Shown: piece after piece, positions 30,194-39,999 of the stretch | Numbering within the stretch: position 1 is the first letter of the stretch | Layout: each line of letters begins with the position of its first letter | Position numbers and translations under genes: made by a program | The notes under the pieces: model-generated | The model's database searches: none | What the model saw: only the letters and a program-made list of their open reading frames with translations | Told to the model about the DNA's origin: nothing | NCBI RefSeq assembly: GCF_014650755.1 | Contig: NZ_BMVO01000003.1 | Span: 372,001 to 436,000 of the forward strand | Direction: 5' to 3' | Source: Streptomyces chryseus | GTDB lineage: Bacteria; Actinomycetota; Actinomycetes; Streptomycetales; Streptomycetaceae | DNA: 64,000 nt

Positions 30194-31260
30194 CGGCCCA
30201 CCCGGGGATCGAGCAGCGGATAGAGCAGGTCGGCGAGGAGGTTCATCAGGATCATCGCTCCGGCGAAGACCACGAACAGCCCCTGTACGAGCGGCAGGTC
30301 CGGCACGCTCAGCGCCTGGTAGAAGAGGCCGCCGAGCCCCGGCCAGGAGAAGACCGTCTCGACGAGGATCGAGCCGGCCGCCACATGGCCGAGGTTGATG
30401 AACACCATGGTGACGGTCGGCAGCAGGGCGTTAGGCACGGCGTGGTGACGGCGCACCAGGTCGTCGCGCAGCCCCTTCGCGCGCGCCGTCGTCAGGTAGT
30501 CGCTGCCCATCTCGTCCAGCAGTGAGGCCCGCATGACCAGCAGCGTCTGCGCGTACCCGACCGCGACCAGGGTGACGACCGGCAGCACCATGTGGTGCGC
30601 CACGTCGGCGACGTACCCGAAGCCGGTCTCGCCGCCCGTCTCCATGCCGCCGGTGGGGAACATGCCGGGGATCGGGCCGATGCCCACCGAGAAGGTGATG
30701 ATCAGCAGCAGCCCCAGCCAGAACGACGGCACGGACCACAGGGTGAGGGCCACGCCGGTGTTGACCTTGTCGCCCAGCCGGCCGTGGCGCCACGCGGAGC
30801 GCGTGCCGAGCCACAGGCCGAGCACGGAGTAGATGACGACGGCGACGCCGGTCAGCAGCAGCGTCGCGGGCAGCTTCTCCGCGATCAGCTCGCCGACCGG
30901 CGCGTGGAACTGGTACGAGGTGCCGAGATCCCCGCTCAGCGCCTTGGCGCAGTACTCCGTGAACTGCTGCCACACCGGCAGGTCGAGGCCGAACTGGCGC
31001 CGCAGCGAGGCCAGTTGCTCGGCGGACACCTGGCGGCCGTGCGTCATGGTGCGCACCGGGTCGCCAGGAATGATCCGGAAGAGGAAGAAGCTGGTGACGA
31101 GTACGGCGAAGAGCGAGACGGCCGCGCCGCCGAGCTTCCCGGCGACGTACGTCAGATAGGCACGGGCGGAGCGGGCGCGGGGGCCGGACGGCCCGGTCTT
31201 CACCGGGACCGGGCCGTCGGCCGCGCCCTCCACGAGGGGGGTGGAGCTTGTAGTGCTCAT
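30190..31260 (-). CDS. Peptide ABC transporter permease (OppB/DppB type)
   Basis: 356 residues. The family's N-terminal helix is followed by IPGDPVRTM (external loop) and, late in the protein, the cytoplasmic EAA-type loop DYLTTARAKGLRDDLVRRHH. A Ser/Gly-rich N-terminal tail of about 30 residues is longer than usual. Coupled to the C-type permease by ATGA; only three bases separate it from the binding-protein gene. Confidence 0.93.
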   Translation of the reverse strand: MSTTSSTPLVEGAADGPVPVKTGPSGPRARSARAYLTYVAGKLGGAAVSLFAVLVTSFFLFRIIPGDPVRTMTHGRQVSAEQLASLRRQFGLDLPVWQQFTEYCAKALSGDLGTSYQFHAPVGELIAEKLPATLLLTGVAVVIYSVLGLWLGTRSAWRHGRLGDKVNTGVALTLWSVPSFWLGLLLIITFSVGIGPIPGMFPTGGMETGGETGFGYVADVAHHMVLPVVTLVAVGYAQTLLVMRASLLDEMGSDYLTTARAKGLRDDLVRRHHAVPNALLPTVTMVFINLGHVAAGSILVETVFSWPGLGGLFYQALSVPDLPLVQGLFVVFAGAMILMNLLADLLYPLLDPRVGR

Positions 31261-31263
31261 GTA

Positions 31264-33111
31264 CTACTCACGGTCTTCCGCGGTGGAGCGGCGGCGCGTG
31301 GCGACGAAGACCACGAGCCCGGCGGCGAGGACGACGGTCGTGACGATGCCGATCACGAGGCCGGTGGAGGAGCCGCTTCCGCCGGAGGTGTCGTCGACCT
31401 CGGCGGGCACGGCGGACCACCAGCTCCAGTAGCCGTCCTGACCCCAGAGGTTGCCGCCGGACTCGGGCATTGTCGTGATCGCCCTGATCTGGTCGGTACG
31501 GTACGCCTCGACCGCGTTCGGATACGCCATGACATTCATGTATCCGGTGTCGTAAAGCCGCGACTGCATCTGCTTGACCAGATCGGCCCGCTTGGCCTGG
31601 TCGTACTCCGCCGTCTGCTGCGCGTAGAGCTCGTCGAACTTCTTGTCGCAGATGAAGTTGTCCGTCGCGCCGGTGTCCTTGGGCGTGGACGGCAGCGCCG
31701 CGCACGTGTGAATGGAGAGGACGAAGTCGGGATCGGGGTTGACGGACCAGCCGTCGAAGGCCAGGTCGTACTCGCCGGCCAGCCAGGGGTCGGAGACGTT
31801 GTCCAGGCAGTCGACCTTCAGCCCGATGCCGAGCTCTCCCCACCACTCCTGCATGTACTTGCCGATGGCCTTGTCGTTCGGGTCCGTGGCGTGGCACAGG
31901 ATGCGGAAGTCGAGCGGCCTGCCGTCCTTGCCGACGCGCTTGCCCGCCTTGTTCTTCTTGTAGCCCGCCTCGTCGAGGAGCGCGGCCGCCCTGGCCGGGT
32001 CGTACGCGATCCGCTGATCGGCGTCCGGCTTCCAGTGGTACGCCGAGAAGCGCGGCGGGATGTAGCCCTGCCCTTCGACCGCGTGGCCCTGGAACACCTT
32101 GTCGATGATCGTCTTGCGGTCGGTGGCGGCGAAGAGGGCCTGGCGCACCTTGGGGTTCAGCAGCGCGGGATGCCCGTCGCCGAACTTCTTGCCGTCCTTG
32201 GACCTGGCGCCCGGGTTGGTGGCGAGCGCGTAGAAGCGGCGGCCGGGGGCGTCGTTCACCTTGATGTTCTTGGCCTTGGCGAGGGACGCGGCCTGGGCGG
32301 GGGTGAGGTTGGACGCGAAGGACACCTCGCCCTTCTGCAGGGCGGCGACGGCCGCGTCACCGTCCTTGTAGTACTTGAGGACCAGTTCGTCGAACTTCGG
32401 GGCGCCGCGCCAGAACTTCTGGTTCGGCTTGAACTTCACGTACTGGTCGACCTTGTAGTCGGTGAGGATGAAGGGCCCGTTGCCGACGATCGGGAACTTC
32501 TTGTCGTTGTTGAACCTCGCGTAGTCGCCGACCTTCTCCCACTCGTGCCTGGGCAGTATCGGCACATCGAGGGCGGCCATGGTCGCCTGCGGCTTCTTCA
32601 GCTCGATGACCAGCTTCGTCGGGCTGGGGGCGGTGACCTTCTTGAAGTTGGCGACGAAGCTGCCGTTGGCGGTGGCCGCGCCCTCGTCGGTCATCATCGT
32701 GTTGAACGTCCAGGCGGCGTCCTCGGCGGTGGCCTGTTTGCCGTCGGACCACGTGGAGTTCTCGCGGATGGTGTACGTCCACGTCAGCTTGTCCGGGGAC
32801 GGCTCCCACTTGGTGGCGAGGCCCGGGATCGCGTGGTTGTCCTTGGCGTCGTAGTTCGTCAGGTTCTCGTAGATCAGCCGGTGGACGGTGGTGGAGACCA
32901 GCCGCTGGGCCAGGAACGGGCTGAGGGAGTCGACACTCTGCGAGACCGCGACGGTCAGCGTCCGCTGCCCGTCCGCCCGCGCCTGCCGCGGTGCGGGATT
33001 CAGCGGGGTCGCGGCCGCGGCGGTCAGGGCCAGGGCGGTGGCGCCGACGGCGAGCAGGGTGAGGGCTCGGGGGGAGGGACGGGCAGTGCGCGGAACTGTG
33101 GTGGTGTCCAT
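31264..33111 (-). CDS. Peptide ABC transporter substrate-binding protein with C-terminal membrane anchor
   Basis: 615 residues, SBP_bac_5 family: the mature part runs from about residue 45 with TLTVAVSQSVDSLSPF, WSDGKQATAEDAAWTF and AYDPARAAALLDEAGY. The export signal (residues about 10-45) has an Ala/Leu core but no lipobox Cys, so it is not the usual lipoprotein. Instead a hydrophobic helix (GLVIGIVTTVVLAAGLVVFV) followed by RRR lies near the C-terminus and should anchor the protein in the membrane. Start set at ATG 33111 behind GAGG; ATG 33132 is an alternative. First gene of the operon. Ligand unknown. Confidence 0.9.
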   Translation of the reverse strand: MDTTTVPRTARPSPRALTLLAVGATALALTAAAATPLNPAPRQARADGQRTLTVAVSQSVDSLSPFLAQRLVSTTVHRLIYENLTNYDAKDNHAIPGLATKWEPSPDKLTWTYTIRENSTWSDGKQATAEDAAWTFNTMMTDEGAATANGSFVANFKKVTAPSPTKLVIELKKPQATMAALDVPILPRHEWEKVGDYARFNNDKKFPIVGNGPFILTDYKVDQYVKFKPNQKFWRGAPKFDELVLKYYKDGDAAVAALQKGEVSFASNLTPAQAASLAKAKNIKVNDAPGRRFYALATNPGARSKDGKKFGDGHPALLNPKVRQALFAATDRKTIIDKVFQGHAVEGQGYIPPRFSAYHWKPDADQRIAYDPARAAALLDEAGYKKNKAGKRVGKDGRPLDFRILCHATDPNDKAIGKYMQEWWGELGIGLKVDCLDNVSDPWLAGEYDLAFDGWSVNPDPDFVLSIHTCAALPSTPKDTGATDNFICDKKFDELYAQQTAEYDQAKRADLVKQMQSRLYDTGYMNVMAYPNAVEAYRTDQIRAITTMPESGGNLWGQDGYWSWWSAVPAEVDDTSGGSGSSTGLVIGIVTTVVLAAGLVVFVATRRRSTAEDRE

Positions 33112-33421
33112 AGGACTTTGACCTCGCGTCATCACTCGCACGGAGAAGGCGTGTTGATCACTGATGTCCAGCTCGTGAGCGAAGGTCTACCAGCGCTGGT
33201 CCGGCCGAGTCAACGATGTCAAAAACCCCGTGTGTACTGCGGGAATACCCGGCCCGACGGCAACGAGAGCGTGTCGCGGGGGTCCTTGCCGCCCTCATTG
33301 GTCTACACCCCTGACGCCTGCCTGGTGAGGGTCTGGCGGAGACTCGGATCGTCCCGCGGCCCGGGCGGTGCGGTTTGGTAATTTGGGCAGCTTCTGCTTC
33401 TGCTTCTCGGGGGACCCCTTC
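33112..33421. other. 310-bp divergent intergenic region
   Basis: Lies between the ABC operon and the plus-strand membrane-protein gene and should carry promoters for both. I see no clear -35/-10 pair; a local AT-richer patch (GTTTGGTAATTTGGG, 33373-33387) precedes the plus-strand gene. No operator palindrome was convincing. Confidence 0.4.
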
Positions 33422-34036
33422 ATGAGCCAGCCCTGGCAGCCCCAGTACAACCCGGGCCACCAGCCACCCGTACCCCAGCAGCCGCCTGGGCCCCCGCAGG
33501 GGTTCGGGGCCCCGCCGCCGGCGGCGCCGGGACCGTTCCCGCCGCAGCCGGCCTATCCGCAGCAGGGGCCGTACGGGCCGCAGCGGAGGTCGGGCAACCC
33601 GGTGGGCGCGTTCTTCCTCGGGTTCCTCGCCTCGGTCGTCGTCTCGCTGGTGTACAGCGGCATCGTCTACGCCACGTACCAGGACCAGTCCGAGAACACC
33701 GTCTACGTCCTGTACGTGCTCCACGCGCTTGTCAACGGAGCCGCCGTCGGCGCGCTGGTCGGTCTGGTGGGCCACCGGCGGACCGGCGCCCACATCGGCG
33801 GCGCCGTCGTGGCCGTGCTCGGCGCCTTCTTCGGTTTCACGAACGCCGTGGTGTTCGTGACCATGGACGCCGGATGGTTCGCCTTCCGGAACATGATGCA
33901 GGCCGACGCCCTGATCCCGGCCAAGGCCTGGTGGGGCAACGGGGGCGACAGCTGGCCGATCAGCCTGCTCGGCCTCGTGGTCGCCGCTGCGGCGGCCTGG
34001 GGCCTCGCCCACCTGGTCGGCAGAACCCGCCGCTGA
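33422..34036 (+). CDS. Membrane protein with Pro/Gln-rich N-terminal tail, unknown function
   Basis: 204 residues. The first 55 are cytoplasmic-type low complexity (Pro, Gln, Gly, Tyr). Four hydrophobic segments follow (about 60-82, 92-116, 124-146 and 178-200), with Arg/His loops. The tail composition resembles that of the EspI-like protein encoded nearby, but this is not homology evidence. ATG at 33422 follows GGGGGA. No catalytic motif. It sits at the edge of the T7SS locus and converges on the bldB-like gene. Confidence 0.75.
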   Translation: MSQPWQPQYNPGHQPPVPQQPPGPPQGFGAPPPAAPGPFPPQPAYPQQGPYGPQRRSGNPVGAFFLGFLASVVVSLVYSGIVYATYQDQSENTVYVLYVLHALVNGAAVGALVGLVGHRRTGAHIGGAVVAVLGAFFGFTNAVVFVTMDAGWFAFRNMMQADALIPAKAWWGNGGDSWPISLLGLVVAAAAAWGLAHLVGRTRR

Positions 34037-34061
34037 CACCTTCGGCGCGCTTCCGACACGA

Positions 34062-34096
34062 CTTCGCCCCGCCGGATCCCGTCCGGCGGGGCGAAG
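34062..34096. terminator. Bidirectional hairpin terminator
   Basis: CTTCGCCCCGCCGGA (34062-34076) pairs perfectly over 15 bp with 34082-34096 around TCCCG. It lies between the convergent membrane-protein and bldB-like genes. Confidence 0.85.
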
Positions 34097-34124
34097 CGCT
34101 GTCACGACCCGGGCCCTCGGACGA

Positions 34125-34148
34125 GGTCAGGTCAGGTCACGTCAGGTC
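34125..34148. repeat. Tandem GGTCA pentamers across the bldB-like stop codon
   Basis: GGTCA occurs at 34125, 34130 and 34135, then CGTCA at 34140 and GGTC at 34145. The array covers the last codons and stop of the minus-strand gene, so a slip of one unit would change its C-terminus. Confidence 0.6.
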
Positions 34149-34370
34149 GAACTCACCGTCGCGCGCTCCGAGCACGAACGCCCGCCATTCGGCCTCGGTG
34201 TACCGCAGGACCGTCTCCGGATCCACGGACGACCTCATCGCGACGGCCCCCTCGGGCAGGTACGCGATCTCCACCCGCTCCTCGTGCTCGCTCGTGCCGG
34301 GCGCGCTGTGCCACTCGACGCCGGAGATGTCGAGGGCGTACAGCTCTTCCTTCTCCTGTGCGCTCCCCAT
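34137..34370 (-). CDS. bldB: DUF397-family small regulator, probable BldB
   Basis: 77 residues ending in RYTEAEWRAFVLGARDGEFD, the DUF397 signature (W..F..G...GEFD). The Cys of many DUF397 paralogues (CVEVA) is replaced in RVEIAYL. BldB is a DUF397 protein needed for aerial mycelium and antibiotic production in S. coelicolor, and its gene lies beside the ESX locus there as I remember it; the same placement here is the main reason for the symbol. Start set at the ATG at 34370, eight bases after AAGGGAG; an upstream in-frame ATG at 34391 has no such site. DUF397 paralogues are numerous in streptomycetes, so orthology is likely rather than certain. Confidence 0.72.
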   Translation of the reverse strand: MGSAQEKEELYALDISGVEWHSAPGTSEHEERVEIAYLPEGAVAMRSSVDPETVLRYTEAEWRAFVLGARDGEFDLT

Positions 34371-34489
34371 GGTGAAACTCCCTTTCGGCATCGGGCAGGA
34401 CGTCGTTCGGGCATCTTAGGCCGACACAACGGGCCTTGCGCACAAGCATCTTGTAGTAACTCACCCGTACGAGGGACGGCCCCCCGGTG

Positions 34490-37330
34490 CTACTGGGTCC
34501 AGCCGGGGCCGGGCTGTTGCGGGTTCTGCGGCGGGGCCGGTGGCTGCTGCTGCCAGCCCTGCCCCTGCGGAGGCTGCTGCTGTCCGGGCTGCTGCCAGCC
34601 CTGCCCGGGCGGGGGCGCGGCGCCGGGATGCTGCTGGGGCGCGTAACCCTGCGGGGGCTGCTGCTGCGGGATCTGGTGAGGCTGGGGGCCCTGCTGCTGC
34701 GGGGCGAAGCCCTGGCCCTGCTGGGTGCGGGCGATGTCCTCGGCCACGAGGGCCGAGAGGTGGAAGTACGCTTCGCGGGTCTTGGGCCGCATCATGTTCA
34801 GGTCGACCTCGGCGCCGGCCGCCAGGTGCTCGTCGAAGGGCACCACGACGACGCCGCGGCAGCGGGTCTCGAAGTGCGCGACGATGTCGTCCACCTTGAT
34901 CATCTTGCCCGTCTCGCGGACCCCGGAGATCACGGTGAGCGAGCGCTGCACGAGGTCGGCGAAGCCGTTCGCGGAGAGCCAGTCCAGCGTCGTCGAGGCG
35001 CTGCTGGCGCCGTCGACGGACGGCGTCGAGATGATGATCAGCTGGTCGGCGAGGTCCAGCACCCCCCGCATCGCGCTGTAGAGCAGGCCGGTGCCCGAGT
35101 CGGTGAGGATGATCGGGTACTGCCGGCCCAGGACCTCGAGCGCGCTGCGGTAGTCCTGGTCGTTGAAGGTGGTGGAGACCGCCGGGTCCACGTCGTTGGC
35201 GATGATCTCAAGACCGGACGGCGCCTGCGAGGTGAAGCGGCGGATGTCCATGTAGCTGTTCAGCTGCGGAATCGCCTGCACCAGGTCGCGGATGGTGGCG
35301 CCGGTCTCGCGCCGTACGCGCCGGCCGAGGGTGCCGGCGTCCGGGTTCGCGTCGATCGCGAGGATCTTGTCCTGACGCTCGGATGCGAGCGTGGCACCGA
35401 GCGACATGGTCGTCGTGGTCTTGCCGACGCCGCCCTTGAGGCTGATCACCGCGATCCGGTAGCAGGACATCACCGGCGTACGGATCAGCGCCAGCTTGCG
35501 CTGCCGCTCCTCCTCTTCCTTCTTCGCGCCGAGCTTGAAGCGGGACGGGCCGGAGTTGTTCTTACGGGCCTTGGGCTGGTTGCGCAGCAGCCGGTCAGAG
35601 GAGAGCTCGACGGCGGCGTTGTAGCCGAGCGGGGTGCCGGGCGCGGCCTGCTGCTGCGGGGCGCCGGCCTGCGGTCCCGCCGGGGCGGTCCAGCCCTGGG
35701 AGCCGTACGCGGCGGGGGACTGCTGCTGGGGCGCCTGCTGCTGCGGGTGCTGCTGGTACTGGGGCTGCTGGGCCGGCGGCTGCTGTTGCTGCGGGGGTAC
35801 GGGCTGCCCCGCCTGCGGGTAGCCGTAACCCGCCTGCTGCGGCGGGTAGGTGTAGCCGGGCTGCGGCTGCTGCGGAGGCTGCGCGTGGACGGGCTGCGGC
35901 TGCGCGGCCTGCGGGTGCGGCTGCTGCGGGTGCGGCTGCTGTACGGGCTGAGGCTGCGGCTGGGGGGCTTGCGGCGCCTGCGGGTGGGGCTGCTGCGGGT
36001 AGCCGGGCGCGGGCTGTCCGCCCTGCGCGGGGTACCCGGGGTGCTGCTGCGGGACGGGCTGCTGCTGGGGCAGCGGCTGGGCCGCGCCGAACGTGCCCTG
36101 CGGCGGGGCCTGGTGCTGCGGCTGGGGCTGCTGGGGGAAGGGCTGCGGGTAGCCGTACCCGGCTGCCGCGGCGGCCTGCTGGTCCGGGTGTCCCGCCTGC
36201 TGCGGCACGCCCTGGGCCGGCTGCTGGGGGTAGCCGTATCCCGCCGCGTGCGCGGCCGCTGCCGCCTGCTGGTCCGTCTGCTGCGGGGCGCCCTGGACCG
36301 GCTGCGCGGCGGGCTGGTAGCCCTGCGGCAGCGGAGGCAGCTCCTGGGCGCCCTGCGGCTGAACCTGCGCCGCCGGCTGGGGCTGGGCGGGTGCCGACGC
36401 CGGCGCTGCGGCGGGCTCGTCCGCGGTCTCGCCGTTGTCGCCTTCACCGTCGGCGTCCACCGGGGCGGCGGCTGCCTCGCCGTCGTGCTGGGCCTCGGAC
36501 TCGCCCGTCGCGGCCTCGCCGCCCGGCTCCTCCGCGACTTCCTCGTCGTCGTCCGGGCTGCCGAAGAGCGCTGCGGCCTCGGCATCGGCGGCGGCGTAGT
36601 TGGGCTCGGGGATCTGCTGGGCGGGTTCCGCCTGCTGCTCCTGCTCGGGTACGCCCGCCTCGGGGGCCGCGGCCTGGGGCGCGTCGTCCTGCGCGGCCTC
36701 GCCGACCGGACGCAGTACGGGGAAACCGGGAGCGGGAACGGCCGCCGGGGCCGGGGCCTGGGGAGCCGGCGCCTGCTGCTGCGGGTAGCCGTAACCACCG
36801 GAGGCGTCCTGGCCGGACTCCGGGGCGCCGGGCGCCGGCTGCTGGGGCGTCGGCTGCTGCTGCGGGGCCACGGGGGCGGGCTGCTGCGGGGCGGCCGGAG
36901 TGGGCTGCTGGTGCGCGGGCTGCTGGGGGTATCCGTACCCGCCCGGGGCGGCCTGCTGCGGGTACCCGTAACCACCGGCCTGCTGGGGCGCGCCGGGCCC
37001 CGGCTGCTGCGGGAAGCCGTAGCCGCCCGCGCCGTACGGGTCCGGCTGCGGCGCGCCCTGCGCGAACGGCTGCGCCGGGGCGGGGGCCTGCGGGGCGGGC
37101 GGTCCCGGCTGGGCGGGGCCGCCCTGACCGAGCGGCGGCCCGGTCGGCGGCGGCGCGGACGCGGGTCCGGCGCTGCCCTGGCCACCCTGCGCGGAGCCAC
37201 CCCGCGTGCTCTGGTCGTACCAGGCAGGAGGCTCGTAGACGATTTCGAACTCGCCGGTGAGATCCAGCTCGCGGTCGTCCCCGTCCGAGGACTGGCCGCC
37301 GCCGTCGTACTCGGACCGATCCCTGTTCAC
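34490..37330 (-). CDS. EspI-like T7SS ATPase: long GYGYPQQ-rich region plus ParA/MinD domain
   Basis: 946 residues. A short acidic start (1-50) leads into about 540 residues of Pro/Gln/Gly/Ala/Tyr-rich disorder with repeated GYGYPQQ-like units and a Glu-rich stretch. A ParA/MinD-type ATPase follows (about 620-860): deviant Walker [10 protein letters not shown] (632-640), [14 protein letters not shown], and [15 protein letters not shown]. The tail is again Gln/Pro-rich. Mycobacterial EspI has the same plan (Pro-rich N-terminus, MinD-like C-terminus) and modulates ESX-1 activity with ATP level, so EspI-like is the best call. GTG at 37330 is preceded by AGGAGG. It heads away from the esx operon with EccE. 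Confidence 0.82.
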   Translation of the reverse strand: MNRDRSEYDGGGQSSDGDDRELDLTGEFEIVYEPPAWYDQSTRGGSAQGGQGSAGPASAPPPTGPPLGQGGPAQPGPPAPQAPAPAQPFAQGAPQPDPYGAGGYGFPQQPGPGAPQQAGGYGYPQQAAPGGYGYPQQPAHQQPTPAAPQQPAPVAPQQQPTPQQPAPGAPESGQDASGGYGYPQQQAPAPQAPAPAAVPAPGFPVLRPVGEAAQDDAPQAAAPEAGVPEQEQQAEPAQQIPEPNYAAADAEAAALFGSPDDDEEVAEEPGGEAATGESEAQHDGEAAAAPVDADGEGDNGETADEPAAAPASAPAQPQPAAQVQPQGAQELPPLPQGYQPAAQPVQGAPQQTDQQAAAAAHAAGYGYPQQPAQGVPQQAGHPDQQAAAAAGYGYPQPFPQQPQPQHQAPPQGTFGAAQPLPQQQPVPQQHPGYPAQGGQPAPGYPQQPHPQAPQAPQPQPQPVQQPHPQQPHPQAAQPQPVHAQPPQQPQPGYTYPPQQAGYGYPQAGQPVPPQQQQPPAQQPQYQQHPQQQAPQQQSPAAYGSQGWTAPAGPQAGAPQQQAAPGTPLGYNAAVELSSDRLLRNQPKARKNNSGPSRFKLGAKKEEEERQRKLALIRTPVMSCYRIAVISLKGGVGKTTTTMSLGATLASERQDKILAIDANPDAGTLGRRVRRETGATIRDLVQAIPQLNSYMDIRRFTSQAPSGLEIIANDVDPAVSTTFNDQDYRSALEVLGRQYPIILTDSGTGLLYSAMRGVLDLADQLIIISTPSVDGASSASTTLDWLSANGFADLVQRSLTVISGVRETGKMIKVDDIVAHFETRCRGVVVVPFDEHLAAGAEVDLNMMRPKTREAYFHLSALVAEDIARTQQGQGFAPQQQGPQPHQIPQQQPPQGYAPQQHPGAAPPPGQGWQQPGQQQPPQGQGWQQQPPAPPQNPQQPGPGWTQ

Positions 37331-37545
37331 TGCGTTGCCTCCTGGTCAGCCACTGCTGCTGAATGCGTCGTCGCGGTCGTGCGGATGGGTGGCGCGTCCT
37401 ACGCGGCTGCGACGTTCACCGCATCACCAGAAGACTAATCTTTCGCCCCACGGTACGGAAAAGCGCCCTTGCGTGCGGACCCGCTCCGTTGTTCCCCCGG
37501 CGCCCCGCCCGTTCCACGCCCGTCCACGACGCCCGGCGCGTGCCC

Positions 37546-38385
37546 TCAGTCCAGGCGGCGGGCCATGCCGAGCAGACCCGTCTCCGCGTCCGTGGGCTCG
37601 GTCATGACGTACTTGCGATGCTTGCGCGTGCACCACAGGGCGACGTTGTCGGACAGTGTCGGCAGCATCTCGAGGTGCTCCGCGGGGATGCCGAGCGTCT
37701 CCCGTACGACCTCGGTCTCCTGGGGCGAAATGCGCTGGATCCCGACCAACTGCGCCTGCGCCAGCCAGCGCGGGGCGTGCTCCCCGACGAACGGCAGCAC
37801 CGTCACCACCGCCTGCCACGGCAGCGACGTCACCCGGCCGCGCGGCGGACGCACACCGCAGTCGCGGATCAGCACCACCGGGCTGGACACCGAGGGCCCC
37901 TGGGCGGGCACCCGGCCCACCGGATAGACGGTCATGCACTGCTGGCCGCCGCCCGCCGCCTGCGCGAGCTGCTGCCAGGCCTGCGGACGACCGGTCTCGA
38001 CGGCCACGCGGGCCCCCGTCGCGGCCGAGCGCAGCGCCAGTACCTGGGCGATCCACAGACCGCCCACCACGACCACGTCGAAGGGGGTGGGCCGGGCCAG
38101 GCCGAGCACCGCCGGCTGCGACTGCGTGTCGGTGCCGATGACGACGCCGTCGTCGCCGATCGGCATGCTGATCGCCGCGATCTCCTCGGCGGTGACGACA
38201 TGGCGGTTGCGGCGCGGGCCGCGCAGCCCGAACCCGGGGCTGAAGATGCGCCGTTGCTGCTGGGGCGTCTGTGGCCGGACGATCGGGATGAGACCGGTGT
38301 CGGTCGGCGAGGCGACGTGCGCGGGGGTGCGGGCGGGTTCCTGGCCGCGCTGCCCCTGGCTCATGGTCGGTGCGGGGTAGGACAT
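37546..38385 (-). CDS. Conserved T7SS-locus protein, unknown function
   Basis: 279 residues, soluble-looking with one moderately hydrophobic stretch (FDVVVVGGLWIAQVLAL). An N-terminal Pro/Gln/Arg tail (1-50) precedes a mixed alpha/beta domain; VVLIRDCGVRPPRGRVTSLP and CTRKHRKYVM are distinctive. The start ATG overlaps the eccE stop in TGATG, so it is made together with EccE and probably works with it at the membrane. I cannot assign a family. The longer open frame upstream lies within eccE and was rejected. Confidence 0.72.
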   Translation of the reverse strand: MSYPAPTMSQGQRGQEPARTPAHVASPTDTGLIPIVRPQTPQQQRRIFSPGFGLRGPRRNRHVVTAEEIAAISMPIGDDGVVIGTDTQSQPAVLGLARPTPFDVVVVGGLWIAQVLALRSAATGARVAVETGRPQAWQQLAQAAGGGQQCMTVYPVGRVPAQGPSVSSPVVLIRDCGVRPPRGRVTSLPWQAVVTVLPFVGEHAPRWLAQAQLVGIQRISPQETEVVRETLGIPAEHLEMLPTLSDNVALWCTRKHRKYVMTEPTDAETGLLGMARRLD

Positions 38386-39704
38386 CAGGAGGTACCTCCG
38401 AGCGGCAGGGTGGCGAGTGCTCCGGGGACCTGTTCCCGGTCGAGGCGCACGAGGCCGACCTTGGACGCGCTCGCGGCACGCTCCAAGTCCCGGCGGACCT
38501 GGTCCAGTTCGTTCTCGCCCCGGCCGGTGATGCGCACGTGTCCGGTGACGGAGATCCCGCGGTTGCCCGCCTTGCTCAAGGTCATGCTGAACGTCGTCGC
38601 GAGGACGGGCAGCGAGGTGAACTGCGTGATGAGGCGCGGCAGTGCGACACCACTGTCGCCCAACTGCGGCCAGCGGGAGATCCAGTACGTGGAGTGCCAC
38701 CGGTCGTCGACCCGCCAGCTGCGCACCGACTCGACCGTACGCCGCTGGGCCGGCCGCCCGTCCTGGCCGCGCTGGGCGTTGGCCCGGGGGTTGAGGCAGC
38801 TCGACGTCGCGAGCGCCTGTACGAGTTCGTTCTCGTCCAGGATGGTCGCCCGGAAGCCGGCTCCGGCCAGTCGGCTCGCCAGCTGGTCCGCGACGCGCAG
38901 CAGCGCGCGCTGGGCGCCGGGGACGCCGTCGCCGCGCGCCTCCACCGCCTCGGGGCACAGTTCCGGGTCGAGCTTGAGGGCGACCCAGGTGAGCCGCAGC
39001 GCGGGAGAACCGGCCTGGGCCTGGAGAGGCCCGTACGACCGGGCGGCGACGGACTGCTGGGGCAGGTGCGGCGCGGGGGCCGGCTGGGTGTGTTGCACGA
39101 CCTGCGCGGAGGCGAGCCTGATGCCGTCGACCTCCAGGGCGTCCTGGACGAGCTGGAGCGGCAGTTGGCGGCCGGCGAACCCGGGCCGCAGCGGCTCGTC
39201 GCCCGGCTGCACGAAGAGCACGGCGGTCAGGAAGGACCCGTCGCCGATCATGCCGATCGAACGGTCGTCACGGGAGACGAAGGTGTACGTCCGCAGGGCC
39301 GGGTCGCACTCCACCGTCGGGGCCAGCAGCGGGTCCGTACCGGGCGGGACGGGCAGCTGGGCCTCGCGGCGGCGGCGCTTGAGGGCGCGCGTCGTCTCGT
39401 ACCACTCGGGCAGCGGACGGTGGTGCCGGCGCAGGATCGCCAGGAGCAGCAGCAGCGCGGCCACGGCGCCCGCCGGGGCCAGCAGCCAGCGCTCGGAGGT
39501 GACCCAGGCGGCCAGCATCACGGCGGCCGCGAGTTCGACCAGGATGAGCTGCTGCAGCCGCAGCGGTCCCAGGCCGCCGGGGTGGGGCAGCGTGCGCGGC
39601 GCCGCCAGGGTGCCGGTGGCCGCCGGGGCCGGGGCGGCTCTGCGGCCACGGCCCGGTTGCTGCTGTGCGCGGCGTCCGCGCCGAGTGCTCGTAGCGCTGC
39701 TCAT
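38385..39704 (-). CDS. eccE: Type VII secretion membrane protein EccE
   Basis: 439 residues. A basic Arg-rich N-terminus is followed by two membrane helices (LILVELAAAVMLAAWV, then LLAPAGAVAALLLLLAIL) and a soluble domain of about 330 residues, the EccE layout. EccE sits at the edge of the ESX membrane complex with EccB, EccC and EccD. Start at ATG 39704 (MSSATSTRRG); a longer frame reaching 39791 adds residues from the divergent promoter region. Opposite orientation to eccB, sharing a 295-base control region. Confidence 0.82.
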   Translation of the reverse strand: MSSATSTRRGRRAQQQPGRGRRAAPAPAATGTLAAPRTLPHPGGLGPLRLQQLILVELAAAVMLAAWVTSERWLLAPAGAVAALLLLLAILRRHHRPLPEWYETTRALKRRRREAQLPVPPGTDPLLAPTVECDPALRTYTFVSRDDRSIGMIGDGSFLTAVLFVQPGDEPLRPGFAGRQLPLQLVQDALEVDGIRLASAQVVQHTQPAPAPHLPQQSVAARSYGPLQAQAGSPALRLTWVALKLDPELCPEAVEARGDGVPGAQRALLRVADQLASRLAGAGFRATILDENELVQALATSSCLNPRANAQRGQDGRPAQRRTVESVRSWRVDDRWHSTYWISRWPQLGDSGVALPRLITQFTSLPVLATTFSMTLSKAGNRGISVTGHVRITGRGENELDQVRRDLERAASASKVGLVRLDREQVPGALATLPLGGTS

Positions 39705-39999
39705 CCCCCGGGAGATCCCTTTCGCGAAGTGGTGGCCCTCGTCGGTGCGGATCCGTCTCGCGGAACGCGGCGACGGGGCCAGGGGCCACAATTGCCCACG
39801 TCAGTCGTGCGAGTGGTCACGGTACCCGTTGATGAACACGGGGCGACACAGGTGCCGGGCTACGAACATGGCACAGGGCTGTGAAGATGCGGCGGGGACC
39901 GCGCACCTGGTGGATCACGGTCGTGCGGCGCAGTGCATAGTAGGTGGCCTGTTCGGCTCAAGTAGCCTTCACGCACGACCAAACGGGAGAGCCAGGACC
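39705..39999. promoter_or_regulatory. Divergent control region of the two T7SS arms
   Basis: These 295 bases separate eccE and eccB, transcribed in opposite directions, and must contain both promoters. I see the eccB ribosome-binding site (GGGAGAGCCAGG) but no clear sigma consensus; the AT-richer stretch near 39932-39968 (CAGTGCATAGTAGGTGGC) is the best place to look. Confidence 0.4.

Noticed and set aside
30592..33381. Plus-strand frame of 929 codons opposite the ABC permease and binding protein
   Set aside because: Antisense shadow; the minus-strand genes have clear motifs and coupled overlaps.
34487..37438. Plus-strand Leu/Arg/Gly-rich frame opposite the EspI-like gene, resembling a membrane protein
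   Set aside because: Leu-rich runs come from the complement of CAG/CAGCAG Gln codons; no start site or export signal.
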